Below, one piece after another: positions 50,503-64,000 of a stretch of DNA of 64,000 nucleotides (its first letter is position 1; the number at the start of each line of letters is the position of its first letter). Under the pieces are notes generated by a model. That model saw nothing but the letters and a program-made list of their open reading frames with translations. It made no database searches and was not told the origin of the DNA. The stretch spans positions 42,368,986 through 42,432,985 of the forward strand of contig NW_019211456.1 of assembly GCF_002443255.2 (NCBI RefSeq), given 5' to 3'. A program made the translations under genes and the position numbers. The DNA comes from Varroa destructor (taxonomy: Eukaryota > Arthropoda > Arachnida > Mesostigmata > Varroidae).

Positions 50503-53500
50503 ATAAACACTGCGAAGACACCGAACCCACGGAAGATAATTTAATCAAACTGAAACTTATTACAGCGGCGTTTCCCAATGGAATGGTAAAAACGAAAAAA
50601 AAAAAAAATACCGCTAGAAAACTTTTTCTAGTTGGAACTGGAAGAACAGAAATGATCGCAATGTTACCCAAATCGCCAGTACCATGACGATATTTCTCCT
50701 AGCAGCAATGGTGAACTAAGGAATAAAAAGGAATTTTCATGCCTACAAGCAATTGTAAGCGAAAAATCAGGTTCTTTTCATGTCCATCAAGCATGTCTAT
50801 TCATCCGTCGAGTTTAAAACAATGGTACAAAAAAAACACAGTCGTTTCCATTGGATGATCGGGTCTCAATAATGTAATGAAGGTTGCACGTGCGCTCTGT
50901 TGAGACGCCTCATCGAGCCCATCGAATAATCTTCGTATTGGCTTTCAAAAAACGCCGTTTCAGATCTCCAATTGTGCACACGGTTTTTCCTTATTGTAGC
51001 TCTCACCATCGACATCATCTTCTCCCCGACCGCCCCATGATGGTGTTCGGCTATCTCGCGTACACTCACGTGCTTACGTAGAGATAGGTATTAGGGCGCG
51101 CAATTGTGAAGAGGCAGCGTCCTTCTCCGATACATAGCATATATTGTAATAAATAATGCATGAAATTGGTATAGATAATTATCGTAAATAAATCAATAGC
51201 GGCAGACTATGCCGCTCTTGTCATTCATTAGAATCTCTATTGTAAGTTGAATAATGATCCGATGATTTTTTCTCGTACGGTGTAGCGGTATTGTTTGCTT
51301 AATTAACGCTATTTGACTCATACCATCTTATTGATATCTATCTCTATCGTATTAAATATACGATACAATCTAACCAAGACAACGACTCCTATTCTTTTTA
51401 TGAGTGTATACATGTTACACCGACATTAGCCATTAAGTTGATAATATTGCCGAACAGCAAATGAAAAAAGATAAGCTGGGTGCGAACCAGCAGAAGAAGT
51501 GCTGAAGAACTGTATACGTACCACTGTGGGTGGGGCAGGCTCCAAATTCGGTGCAGTGGAAAAAAATAATAGGAGAAATTGTCCTTTTTAATAAAAGACT
51601 AATCACAGCCATTACGATGTTTTTTTTTTTGTTTTTTACGCTGTTTGAAAAGTTGTGCTGTAGTCTCAGTTTTATGGCGTTAACGTAGTGCTGGAAAAGT
51701 GGAATATGTTATTTATTGCCGCAGAGGTATAGCGGTGGTAGCCGATAGGGGAAGGCAGAAACCATTAATGAATTGGATATAGTTTTATTACGTATGGAAT
51801 CTGCCGCCCATACTATATACAATATAGTATTAAAACTAAGGCAGGGACCCGCTGTTACTTTAATTTGTGTGCCGCAATAAATTCAACCACAACCGGCTTT
51901 ACAGTTCGAGCCTTACTATCTAATCAATGGTGTAGTGGGTATTGTGTCTGCTTGCTAAACATAAGGGAAACGTTATGGTATGGGTTCGAAACTGGGCTCA
52001 GACGTACTTCACTTTGTCGTGGGAACTAGCTCTCCCAAATAGATTTCCCTCTGTTGGCTGTTTGTGCAGCGCAAGTGCTCAACTCGGTCACAATTTACGC
52101 GTTAATAAACGACATATACCTGCAATATACGACTGGAGACATATTCAAAGATAGTAAATACACAAGCAGTTATAAGAAAACATATAAAGAACACAACAGC
52201 ATCAATCTAAATCAGCGGCTCCGAGGCCGGAAAATAAAGTTACGGTCACGTGGGGGCGTCTGAGCAGCTTCGAATGACAGACGCTAGACAAATCAATTGA
52301 TTGCGTCCAAATAGAACTTACTTTTGTTGCAAGAAGCAAAATAGAACAAATCCTATTGATTGCCTATTTCTTTTGTGCACCTTTACTTTTACTCTATTAT
52401 TATTTATAGATGCTCGATTACGCTGCTCTAAACGAACATCGTCAACGGAAAAGCCCAAAGAGCAAAAAAAAAAGCTAAAGCACTATAATAGAATCGTTGA
52501 TAAAAACAAGTAGACTAAACACGTCCTTGGCCATGTACGACAGTAGCTTGATGGACGTGATGGACAAGAAAAGGGGCGTGCACGTACCTAGGGGTTACCA
52601 GTGACGGATTAACGTTGCCGGTTGAAACCCCCCAATACTGTTGTGTCGCAGACTGTTCGTTGCGTGTTGTCATGCCTTCGCGCTCGCTTAGCATTCTGAG
52701 CTACCTTGTACAGATCAGAGTTGATATATATTCCCTTGTCCTCTTCGAGGCAGCCCTGTAGTAGCCGTTCATACATACACGTGCAAAAAGACACGCATAC
52801 GCTTGGCTAGCTTTCATGATTACTGCTAGTAACAACTGTGAATTATAACTATTACTGCTGTTATTCCTATGATGCAATGATGAATCTTCATTCATGCATT
52901 ACTCTCAGGGTCTCACATAGAATGACGCTGCGTTGAGACCAACTTCACGGCAAGCAGCAGCTAACACAGGGTTACGTGGACGGAAACACGATGATACATG
53001 AAGGTAAAGATGAATTTACAGGTTTACTTTTTCTAGAGTCACTCTCATACATACTGATACTCTCATACATAATGACATGCTGCTCACCGTGTTGTTTCAG
53101 TAACCGCTATATTCCATATATCTCTGATACTTTGTTCTAGAAGGAAAATGAATTTTCCGACTGAAGGTAACAACTTTTTTTCCATTCAAAGGAAGAGCAA
53201 CAATTATATGCAATGAAAGTATATTATATTTAAATATACTAGGAGCGTATCTTTGGTAAAACCGAATAATTATATTGTTTTGTACATCCTATCAATACAC
53301 TGTACGTATGCAAAAGTTTATACATACAGAAAAGTTGAAACTGGTCGTTTTTGTTGTCAGCGTTGTTACTCTACGTTTACGTTTAGATATATTCTTGTAC
53401 TAGTCACTTAAATAAACTGCGGGGACGGTCGTATATTGCGTAGAAAAACTGGAAGCCTCATTTTCTATTTTCCCGTTGTTTTTTACCACTATTTTTGCCG

Positions 53501-55197
53501 AGGTTCGTATCGAACGCAACGTTCACCATTAATTCGTTTTCGCTCAGTTTGCTAACGGCTAGTTACGCGCGACTATTTTGGGACTAATCAAATGGTTTCC
53601 TTGCGTCGTATGGTTTCGAGAGACAAATAAAGCCTATATCAACAACAACGGTACACCCCGTCGGCCTTCTTGGTGCCTGCTGTCCACCCGTCATGACTAC
53701 AGCTTAGACCTTCGTGCTCACAATGAAGAAGAAGTCTTTCGAGTTATTATTGTTTTTGTTGTTGTCTTTGCTGCTGTTATTGCTATAGTGGAAATTTCAT
53801 CGAATCCAGTGAGTGGATGATTAGTGATCAACCCACTGCCAGTTGTCGACGGTGCCGGTTGCAACGACCCACAATGGCATTGTTTAATCTCAAAAGACGA
53901 ATTTATACGCACACGTGCACAGGACGATCAGCGACTGTCTGGACAGACACAAGCAAGCTAGACAGCAATAGTCGGATACAAATGTGAATTAGACAAGAAC
54001 AGACGTACTTCAGTGTCTGTATCTTATAATAGTACCGCACAGGCACTAGCTGTTCCCGTTGTTCAGAATCAGTGCGTGGCAGAAACGTCTTCGTGCTCGG
54101 GGAAATACTTCTGTCACTTACATATTCTATCTCGAAATGACACGAAGATTTGCTAAATCCGTTTGTAGTCCTGATTGACTTGGCGACTCAACGAAATGGG
54201 ACACAGTTCTTCGCTGACCTGGGCCAAAGGTGGCTAATTTAAAAATAACAGACGAGAAGAAGAGCCTGCAAGCAAAATACGGCCTTCTCTCCTATATCTT
54301 TTTGTTCAAGTCGCGCACGGGAAACAGTCTCGGGGGGCTTACGTGTTAAGTTACTGAAAACAATTTTACTTAACTAAGCTATAACCCAATCACAAGCTTA
54401 ACTTGAGTTTGTTTGCAGTATTAGTATAAGAGTGCAAAAATTATATGGACAGCAAAAAAGCTCAATGATCATGTGGATGATATAGAGATTAAAGGTCTAG
54501 CTTTGGACCCTTTCCACGTTGTGTGTAATGAATTTTCGCTGTGGCGTTCTATCTACTTTGCGCAACGATCTTCGCTGCATGCAGGTTTTTTCATGTTTGA
54601 TTCCCACAGGGCACAACAAGGCCAATTGATTGTAACAGGGCTATTACCTGCGAACGGCTGTTTTAGCTAAGTTTGAACGTGTTAGATAAAGATTTTATCA
54701 AAAGCGATATCCAGTAATAAATAGCATTCCTTTATTAAATTTCTCCTTGTTCAGTCAACGACTATCTCACAGTGCGGGTACACGAAGGCATTTGTCTGTT
54801 CCACGATTGACGTTCCCTAATTGACCATATATTCTCTATAGGAAAACACAAACGTGTTATTCATTTCTGTGTGTACATATGAGTTTGGCTTTTTTAGTTG
54901 ACTGCTACCTGTTGGAAGGGAGTCGTGTGCTGACGGAGGTTGTCTACGACCGCTAGACGAAAGACGTTAGCGTGCAGGAACCTAAAGCGGGACGAGTCAC
55001 CGTTTGCTGATGCTGTCCAAAAATGGGCGTTTTCATTCTTCCCACGACGATCGGTCCAGTGGCCACGATAATAGGCCACGCGCAGTCGTTCAATGTCTGT
55101 CCAACATTACAGCTCCCTATGAGAAATTTGTCATTCGACAAGGTCACAAACGTGACACGAATAATAATTCGAAGGGGACAGCGACGAGAACGAAGAA

Positions 55198-55202
<5 letters not shown>

Positions 55203-55252
<50 letters not shown>
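55203..55252. repeat. (AT)25 dinucleotide repeat
   Basis: An uninterrupted AT tract of about 50 bases lies in probable intron A-B. It generates artificial Tyr-Ile frames on both strands. Confidence 0.97.
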
Positions 55253-55256
<4 letters not shown>

Positions 55257-58200
55257 CAGAGTGGTAAACGAAACAGGCTGTAGCACGAGTGGTCATGGTT
55301 TGACCTTCAAAATTTGCATCTGTGAGAGCGAATTGGGGTTCTGAATGCAAGCGAGAGCGGTAGTCCACAACAAATGTGTCGGCCAACCGATTGACCCGAT
55401 CCAAAAACAAATGCGGTTATTTATTTTTCGACGTCTTCAGTGACGACACAGAAGATCAAGATTTACAGAAAAGAGCAAAACGGGCATCAAGTACGTTGTG
55501 AATCTTCATAATGATTTCATGTAGTAACTTCAATGAAACTGAAGTCTGCACAAAAGCAGCCCTAATCACCAACGCAAATTGCTCCTTAGTTAGTTAGGTC
55601 GAATACTGAATCACAACGCAAGCGTATGTCAGCTTCTATTGATAATGGAGGATCATTGGAATGATCAGTTGAACGTGTGGAAGGTATGTCGAAGTATCCT
55701 CCATGTAAGGATTTCCAAAGCGCCGTTCGGCGGATCGGCTTTCCTCAAGGAAAACGACGATGATTACGAACGCTAACAATTTCTGCTGTCACAGAATCTC
55801 GATACGGTTCTGGACTCGCATCATATATACGTAATGTGATAGATACGAAACTTCGTTTGGATCGCTTTTGCTTTTCCCACTAACAAAGCATACGCTAATA
55901 GGCTGTGAGTATCGACGAAGGGAAAGCAGTAACGCTGATGACGTTCAGTGCTATAAACGGATCGGTTATAATCGACGACGTCGCCGCTCTAGCAGCCTGC
56001 GTTGAAAGCGACGGTGTATAACGCTGAATGGGCTTCCTCTGTCAACTGACGCGTCTCCCGTAACTTCGATGTGTTTGTATACAAGTATTAATTAAGTGAC
56101 AAACGACAGGGGAGTACTTAATAACCAGACTATCATTACAATACAAGTTTATTTAGTATCAACGACGAGTAAATTCTTTACCAGCAGGATATCTAGCCGT
56201 CACTGTCTCCTGCCGCCCTTCCATGTCGTTCCTTTCTCTACACTTAATAGGCTTGCGCCGTCCGCTTCCATAATAAGCAATTCTTCCGAATGCCTGTTAT
56301 ACCTACCACGTCTTTATATCCGTGCAAGTAGTTTCGATAGTGGAAGTTTTGTACAAACGTCAAATCGTAGCTGCAGACCGTATACGGTCTTCTCCTTGCT
56401 GTCGGCTGGCTGACGCCTTTTACTCGTTCTCTGTCTTTTGTTTAGCCAACATTTTGTCGAAACTAGACATTAAGTCGCCCACGGCCCAACCCTCTCCTCT
56501 GGGTGCGTCTCACTCTTCGCTCATCTGTTATGGTTGCTTTACATTATAATATACATACAAGACAAAAAGAAACCCAAACATCAACCGAATCTGCCACCAA
56601 GCGGTCACCGAAGGGCTAACAAGAAGACGATTCACCATCGGCAGCCTACAGTGATCTATACGGACATGACCATATTGTATAATAATCTTGTACGCGCGTA
56701 ATACATGTACATGAAGACAGAAATACGTTTACTATATTATGCTCATTATTTTTTAGCTATATATCGGTATGGCGTTTGTTTGCCTGCATTATTACATCGC
56801 TGTTCCGCCACTTCTGCTTGGGATACCAATAAAAGCAGCAACCTTTGATCCTGTATCGCTTTTTAGCTTTCCCTTCTATCTGCAGTTTTTTTTTCAGACG
56901 ATTCACATAGACGGTATCCTCCCACCGCTGTCGTCTGTGGCTATGGGTCTGTTCCTTACTGTAGTATAGTACAACACGGTAGCCGGAGACGTAACACCGG
57001 ACGAGTTCGATTCTCCTGTTGGTGCCGAGCCCCGCTCATGTCCCGATCGCGAGCAAATGAGCTAATGAATAGAAAAAACGGTTCATCTAGACTAGCTTCG
57101 GCAATAGCTGCAGCGTCCGCAATGGTTACGCGACGCTAAACCAGGCGACAAGCACGACAATGTAAAGTTTGTGGGCAGACCAGTGCTCGAGTGACGGGCG
57201 GCTTTTCCGTTGTGTTCACATGCCGTTCAGATTCTACGATTTCGCTATGCGCCCATATTAAGCTTAACGACGTCTAACTGAATTGCCCAGCCGACTGGCC
57301 CACCAGCTGATCCAAGAGAGAGATACAGCAAAAAAAAAAGATCGTACCGAATCGCTCGCGACACCCCGACAGAACCCTGGACAGGCACCTAAGGAAAAAA
57401 GAGTATCACAATTGTGTTCAAACCAACACCCTACGCCATACAGAAATATCATGTAGAAATCCTCACAGAACTTTCTAGGACTTGACAGGTAGCTCAGGCC
57501 AACTTATTTAAACTTATTCGCCAAATCGACTAACGTCACAGACAGAGGCCGGAGCCAAAGAGAGGTGAGCGGCAATGTTCCGCACGATTTGCGATAGGAC
57601 ATCGTGTGACGACTGTCTTTGAACCGCCTGACATTTTCCGCAAGCTTTTCGCCTATGCCGATACTTCGAATTACAGGTTCGATCATGTGCACATACAGGT
57701 TTGCACGTGCACGTAGTAGAACCGTAAAATTTAGCGACTAGCCGTTATGAGGCTTTCGACGCCCTGCTTCCCCTCGGTCGGACATTGCTCATTTCGGCCA
57801 GCGATTCCTAGCAGTAATTAATTCGGAATTAGATCGGGAGCATGAATCGTCTTGCCGTTATTGTCATAATTTAATTATACTGTAGTTGTCATAGAGAAAA
57901 CAGCAACGCTAGCAGTAACGCCTGTTGTATAATATCGTCGCATTTTGGCGTGTCAGTTCGATATACGTATACACAAACGTCATCGACCGTCAAATGGCCA
58001 TAGACAACGTCGCAAAGACACCTCCATCAGTAGGCGTTTGACAGAAATGAACAGCTAAGCACATATTCATTGATACGCATTCGGTAGTGGCCACACGTGT
58101 GGTTTATTTCTCGATTCGATCTATACGAATCGTATGGACAAATGGCTGCCGACATTGCCATGATTCTGAAAACGTAGTTCTTCGAACAATCAGCTGGTCT

Positions 58201-61200
58201 TGCAGATATCCGATTTAGGAAAGAGAAGGCGGAGTGATACCAGAGATTACGTTAGAGAACTCACAGCGCGTTCGTTGGCATATATGGATTCAAAAGCCCA
58301 TAGCGATAGAGCCCAGAAACGACCCATTATTCCCAATCCTCGATGCTACTCCTACGCTAGCCCACTACGAAGGTGAATTGAACAAACATAAATGTTCCAT
58401 CTACCTAATTTCGAACGATATATCATCATTGTCTCGCTACGCTCGCACGATTCAGAATGAACAGTAATATTACGTTATAATCTCAGATCACGCTCAATAT
58501 ATCGCCGAGGGCTAAATGAATCTTTTGCGCACTAGCATATCCTACGGTTAAGGCTTCGCATATCATGAAACAAAATGTTTATTCTTGAAATAACAATTCT
58601 CCGAGAAGCGACGAACGGGGCGAGAAGGACTACCAGAAATTACTCGGCAGAAACTCATTTGCAATATCGTTTCCATTCTTTGTCTCTATCTGGGTCTAGA
58701 GCACACACCCAAGCAACAAAAATTTTCAACCGTTTTCTACAAGTTCATTATTGTTCTATATCCAAATGCTTAGCTCGTAGTGATTTTTGTGGACACTAAA
58801 ATAGCAAAAAAAAAAAGGCTACAATTGCCATCATCGAATTCGATTCATTTGTCTCTATTGCGGCCGTTACGCACTCTATGGAGTGTGCACCCTTCCCATC
58901 GTAACTACGATATCATATTTGGACTCTGACATTACGTGGCACGCGGTGCTCGTACAGGCTCATTTATGCTCTGCAGTATTGGCTACCACAAGCAACAAAG
59001 ATCCTGTACTTCACTTTATACGTAGTTCTGTTGACTGGCGTTGTTGCGTTTCCCTATTTTTGCTCGATGTCGGGCGATCTCAGTTATCGGGACTACCGGA
59101 AGATCGTTCACGAGAAGGCAATCGAAGACCATATGTCAATTACCGTCACAAATATTTATATGTCCATTTATATATATAATATCACCGAGGTTATCTATTT
59201 GAAATATAAACCTTGCAACCTGGCTTACGCGTTAAATTTTGGACTCCCAGGAACCTATCTATTTTTGTGTCGCACGAGCTTAGGAAGGCAATATCAACAA
59301 AAACAAGCTGCAAAAAATAATAAACACACACACACAGACATATACTATACTGTCCATTGCTATGCTTTGCAATATAACGCTGGTTAAATAGGCAACTTTA
59401 CCGAACGAACAACGGGAAAAAACTAACAACAGGTAAAAAATATGGCCGTTGCGATGTCTCTTGTAGGCCACAACGGCGAATCTGCTATACAGTAACGCAG
59501 ATATCAATGACCAAACCCTTTTAGCATCGTGAATAACATCATGTCCTTATACAATTACTAGCAGATGTATACTTTTTTATGATAAGTAAAACAGCCAAAC
59601 ATACTTTTTTTTTCGTTCGTTAAAAGCTAACGACTACTACGGGATTTTTCGGAACGGAGTGATGAATCAGTAAATATAAAGTCAACGCTAAAGTTACATC
59701 AATGGCCACCCTATATCGTATCTGTGTTGTACAGGATAATGCATCAATCAGACAAAACTATATGCTTACTCCGCATGGCCAGTTGAGATGAGGTAACATT
59801 TTGTCCGGGACTGCACGCCGTCTAAAAGAAAGAAGTATAGAAACAGCTTTCCGAAAAACAACAGCAGCCAGCCACAGTTGGCATTAGATGATAGAACTGG
59901 TGTATTTTTGCAATTATGTATCCTTTAGAGCGTATTCCGCCCAATAAAATTACAGTGACATATGTCAATTGGCGAGTCTTCGGTGCATCGTTCCTAGGAT
60001 TACAATCGGGTCTCTTTTGATGGTTTTTTTCTCCGGAAACTTTTTCCTACCGTAGCGATTTCCGCCTGTGATAATCTCAGCTAGCACGTATCAATAAGCG
60101 TATGCCTGAAAATTGGAGAAAATTCCGTAATAATGCGCTAGACAGAAAGAGGCGTACAAATTACCAATCCTCATGAACCTTCAAATTGCTTTGCCGTACC
60201 GTATATGCTCAGGTGCTATCTTGTAGGCAGCGTTGCCTAACTTTCATCACTGACTTGAACATGTAACTACAAGATAAAGGTTAGGTTTTTGCTTTCTAAA
60301 TTTACAGAGTAATCCTTCGATTCAGAAGCATTACAATCTCGACCAATAGATGTGCCGAGTTCACTATACATCAACACGATTTTAGATACAACAAGATTAC
60401 TTGATAATCTATGCTTAATGAAAGGAAGGATCAGATTTGAAAAACGATACTCCCTAAAAGGCCGTCAAAGATTCTCTAGAGAAAACGAGAGAATTCAAGA
60501 CCCTGTTTGTAAGTTTCCTTGCTAAGTAAGAGAACTATTTATTTAATTTATACATACATTTTACTACTCTTACTAAGTATACTGTTAGCTTGATTGAGAT
60601 CTTCATCAGTTTTAGCTAAAATTATTTCGCGTTTCTTTTTTACATTTTTCGGGCAATGGAGATTGTTGATTTAGCCAGATGCTTTGGCCAGATGCTACCC
60701 AGCGATGCGCGAAGACGCCCGCCATTCTTACTAGACACGACTATACGACGGTTTGACCCCTTGGGGAGGGGGGGGACTAAGCAGTGCGAAAGCACCTTGG
60801 TATCAAACCCGTCACAATGGGACCACCTGGTCGCATTCAAGATTTGAGAAGAAGAGCTAAACGTTAATGAAAAAAACGGCCCGCAGTCGGTCCTGGTAGG
60901 TTAAAAGTCGAAATCTCAAAGGTTTTTATTTTGCTACCCCATCAGAGCAAAAAGGTTTATCTGCTGCTACTACTATATTCGCCGGTCATCGGTTTGTCCA
61001 TGAAAGTAGTTGGTGGCAATCCGTTCGTAGGACTCGAACGAACATTTACGCTAAATACAATAGGCTTTATACAGGCTTCTAAGCAAGATCTGGCTACCGA
61101 CTAAACAAAATTGTATCTCGTTGTTAAACTCTACAAAAGATAGTACATCACTGATACGTTTAGAACGATTAGTTGCGAGATCATTGCACTGGCAAGCTAA

Positions 61201-63434
61201 TGTCGGTCCATTAAGCCGACGTATATCATCGAATCACTCCCAGCCTTTGCAATAGGATATTCTCTTATGATGAACAAAGGCTTTGACTTTGTCACAGCGG
61301 TTTCTTGCGTGCAACAGTGTTCGTCGTTAAAGTTCAGGACATCAAAGCCTGAAAAAAGGCTCATTGTTCGGTGTACTGACTCCGTCCTCCTTTCATCCGA
61401 CTCGTATTTGTGGATAGCGTGAATGTTATTTTCGAGTGGTACTCAAATTTTTGATCACGTTTAGTTCATTGTATTTTGTCTAAACGCGGGGTGGATGAAG
61501 AGGAGATCAAACGACTAATTTTAAATACAACGCTATCTATGCGTGCGCCATCACAAGACCCTTTGTCGCAAACGTCAGCACCGAAACCCGCCTCCTATCA
61601 CAGCTCGTTCGCCTGCCCCCTTTGGTTCATCTTTTTTTTTTTTTTCGCTACTTGGCATATATCATAGTTTTTTTTTCCTTATTTACCAATCATCATCACG
61701 TGGTTACGCCCGAGTCTCTTTCTTCTCCTTGTCTTTTGAATTGGTTGTCAGCTTTCCACTGAAGCCACTGGCCATCCAAGGTGTGTAGCATAGCTTGCCC
61801 GAATCGTACGGCCATTTCATTCATTCAGGTTTATCACCAGCCAGAGAGAAAAAAACCCTGTGCGACATCTTTCCTGCCCTCCCTTACCATTTTTGTGTAT
61901 GTGGGGTGGGGGATGTGCAGCCAATGCCATAGCATACGGCCGAAAGTTTGGCATCGGGTGCTTCTTTCTTAATGACTGTCCTTTTTTTCTCTAACCCCCA
62001 TTATAAGTAGGGACTATTTTATTTGAATGATTAGTCTTGTCATAATTTGATAGCGTCGCTTTCAACCTTAATGTTCTATTGAAAAGAAAAGATAGAGTAT
62101 TCTACAGAAATATCAGCGTCGCTTGTGACTCGCGAACACATCTGATACTAGTTTACCACATTTTATAGAAACACATAGCTGCGATACGCGACAGGTTCGC
62201 CACACTGAAACCCGTTAATACTTGGGGATCACTTCTAGTTTTGTTGGGAAATATGTTTTTTCGTTATCGTCGTCGTCGAATGCTTGGCAAGCGTATATCT
62301 GTGCCGTAATTTACTTACATGCATTACATGTGTCCTTAGGACGGCCTATAGTACATTAAGTTTATGCTATAGTTATCAAAGCTTGGTCTCATTTGCTGTA
62401 CAAGGTCATAAGGCTGCATAGAATGGTAATTCATGATAATTTGAGCGATGACTTCTGGAATATATGTATGCTTTCGATAATTTAAACAGTTATCGTCAAC
62501 TCGAAGGTCGGGCGGTCTGCTCAGGACAGACACGAGGTCCTACAGTTCCGTGACAGACTAAGATATGTTCTAAATTGAAAATCATGCAATAAGAACACCA
62601 TGATCTTGTGGCAACGCAATATACGCTACTAGAACATTATGAATGATACATATGGATGGAGATATAATCTACCTAACTGAGCGTAGGCACATCGTACCAC
62701 AATGTGCATTAAGGTATCTAACCTACTGTGCATTGAAAGATTTAGAAATTTACCATTGTAACAATGCGGGAATTGCTTATTGCCATCGTTGCCTGAGACC
62801 AGGCAAATTATAATAACAGCATCGTTTTACTCAGTGGCCCATGTGTTGCGTTTTGTGATTTATTTAATGAGAAAATCAATAAACGATGGATGTTTCATCA
62901 GGTAGCAATCGAAATCTACGAAAGACAGATTACGTTAACGCATGTACCCGTAACAATCATGCCCCATTTTTATCAGTTGTCAGCAACGCAGGCAGTAACT
63001 TGCCCCAAGCTAACAACGATAATACTATAGGTACATATCAACTCGATAAAAATTTATGTACGCCAACAGATTGTGTCTCTCTGACCACAGCAGAAACGGC
63101 TCCAGCATCCAGGTTCGATACGAGACAAACCCCGTCAACTTCATCCATCTTCATCAACGTTACGGCTCCAAGCTGGACAACACGATACCGGTATATGTAG
63201 CGGTCATATGTCTAGAAACACAATGAAAATCTATCAGCAGATACGTTCTCATAATATACATGGTGGATGTAAGTGTGGTCGAACTTTTTGCTTTCCAATG
63301 GATTGAGCTGCGCGCATTGGCGATATAATGTCTCCGTTATGTTGAAATTCGCAGGGTTGAAGAGATTCCGTCAAAGCCATGCGATGCCAGGACTTTGCTC
63401 TCTATCGACCGTTTTGTAACCCGATTTAACTTAC

Positions 63435-63571
63435 CTAATGGAAGTACGCATGAGGCGGTGGCTGTCGCCTGATTTCCTATTCTTTGTGCTAATCGATAAT
63501 CGCAACAAAAAATCCGCTGGATCTCGGACGCGCGGATTGGCGGCATGTACACGCGCTACCGGATTCAACAT
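63435..63571 (-). CDS. Exon A: possible first coding exon of the minus-strand formin-like (GBD/FH3) gene
   Basis: From an ATG at 63571 the minus strand reads 45 codons (start MLNPVARVHAANP, end SHRLMRTSI) and stops at a very strong donor, ATTAG|GTAAGT, leaving AG as a split codon (phase 2). Exon B starts with the single base C, which would complete AGC (Ser), so the junction is in frame. The same frame is open further upstream to about 63619, and an acceptor-like GATCTCAG sits just before 63603. The exon could therefore begin at 63603 as an internal exon instead of at this Met. The peptide is basic and matches nothing I know. The 14 kb distance to exon B and the lack of homology are the weak points; the matching phase and donor quality are the support. 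Confidence 0.5.
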
Positions 63572-64000
63572 GACTAAGATGCGGATCAGCAAGCGGGCCC
63601 AGGCTGAGATCAACAGACGCTAGCAAAAAGAATCGTCATCAACTTCGGCATCGTTGCTGACGTCTTTGCCGCCGCCATTGCAGCCATCGTCGTGTATAAG
63701 AGCAATACCACGATCGTAATAGCAATATCGCGGGCTGCAGAAACGTCCGAGCTATCCGAACGAACCTGGGAATAGCCGACAAGTCGTGATGGGAGGCATA
63801 GCGGCACAGAACAAAAATCGTTTTGTTTTGTTCGTGAAAATACCCAATGGGGCTATTTACTCAACCAATACATTGCCGTCAACGTCCGATGAGTCTCGTA
63901 TTCTCTCTGCCTCTCTCTGATATCTGGTTTCTCAGTCATTCGCTCCGTCTTGACGTTTTCGCTCCGTTCATTTTTGTTGGCGGCAACTTTTGATCCGCTC
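63572..64000 (-). other. Possible 5' UTR or promoter side of the formin-like gene
   Basis: This lies immediately upstream of the proposed start codon. It is somewhat richer in GC and CpG between about 63590 and 63780 than neighbouring DNA, and pyrimidine-rich (tctctctgcctctctctg) near 63900-63920. No TATA box or other core element can be assigned. The region may instead be intron if the true first exon lies outside the window. Confidence 0.3.

Larger units (their letters stand above)
49240..63434 (-). other. Probable intron A-B of the formin-like gene (14.2 kb)
   Basis: If exon A is right, GTAAGT at 63434 pairs with CTGTAG before exon B, both phase 2. The stretch holds an (ACACAA)3 tract at 49264-49282, an A-rich tract at 50437-50502, a long (AT)n at 55203-55252, poly-T runs near 61628-61675 and many short chance frames. 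I see no RNA gene or convincing exon here. Confidence 0.5.

Noticed and set aside
57000..57040. gagttcgattctc, another tRNA B-box-like site
   Set aside because: Only three base pairs of T-stem and no cloverleaf upstream.
1..64000. CRISPR arrays, prokaryotic operons, phage or IS elements
   Set aside because: No regularly spaced repeats, ribosome-binding-site-led gene rows or transposase frames were found; the sequence behaves as eukaryotic intron-rich DNA.

Overview
This window looks like animal nuclear DNA from a non-vertebrate, and an arthropod is the likeliest source. It is AT-rich by eye and full of microsatellites. It has one 100-base run of N and no operons, rRNA or tRNA that I could recognise. 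Almost all of it is intron or intergenic sequence. The longest open frames (up to 173 codons) look like chance or repeat-driven frames.

Reading splice sites and reading phase together reveals one gene on the minus strand, running from about 63.6 kb down to 15.0 kb and probably leaving the window at the low-coordinate end. Five exons are proposed: A 63435-63571 (possible start codon), B 49130-49239, C 45123-45382, D 18252-18439 and E 15044-15200. Each has a consensus acceptor and/or donor. All four junctions keep one frame: phase 2, 1, 0 and 2, with split codons AG/C, G/GA and AG/T. The joined piece is 284 codons with no stop. D plus E read as the GTPase-binding domain that leads into the FH3 repeats of the formin family. 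My best guess is a protein like multiple wing hairs (mwh) or an FMNL-type formin. The B and C part (a compact start followed by a Gly/Ser/Pro-rich linker) is not one I recognise. Later exons (rest of FH3, and FH1/FH2 if it is a true formin) were not convincingly found and may lie beyond the left edge.

Layout on the plus coordinate: 1-15043 is downstream intron or flank with several speculative exon candidates; 15201-18251 is intron D-E; 18440-45122 is a 26.7 kb intron C-D that holds the assembly gap, many microsatellites, two strong perfect hairpins and a phase-compatible pair of candidate cassette exons; 45383-49129 is intron B-C; 49240-63434 is intron A-B; 63572-64000 is possible 5' UTR or promoter. 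Several perfect inverted repeats with very short loops, two microexon-like blocks and regions open on both strands are listed as findings. No CRISPR array, transposon with recognisable protein, or prokaryotic system was seen.
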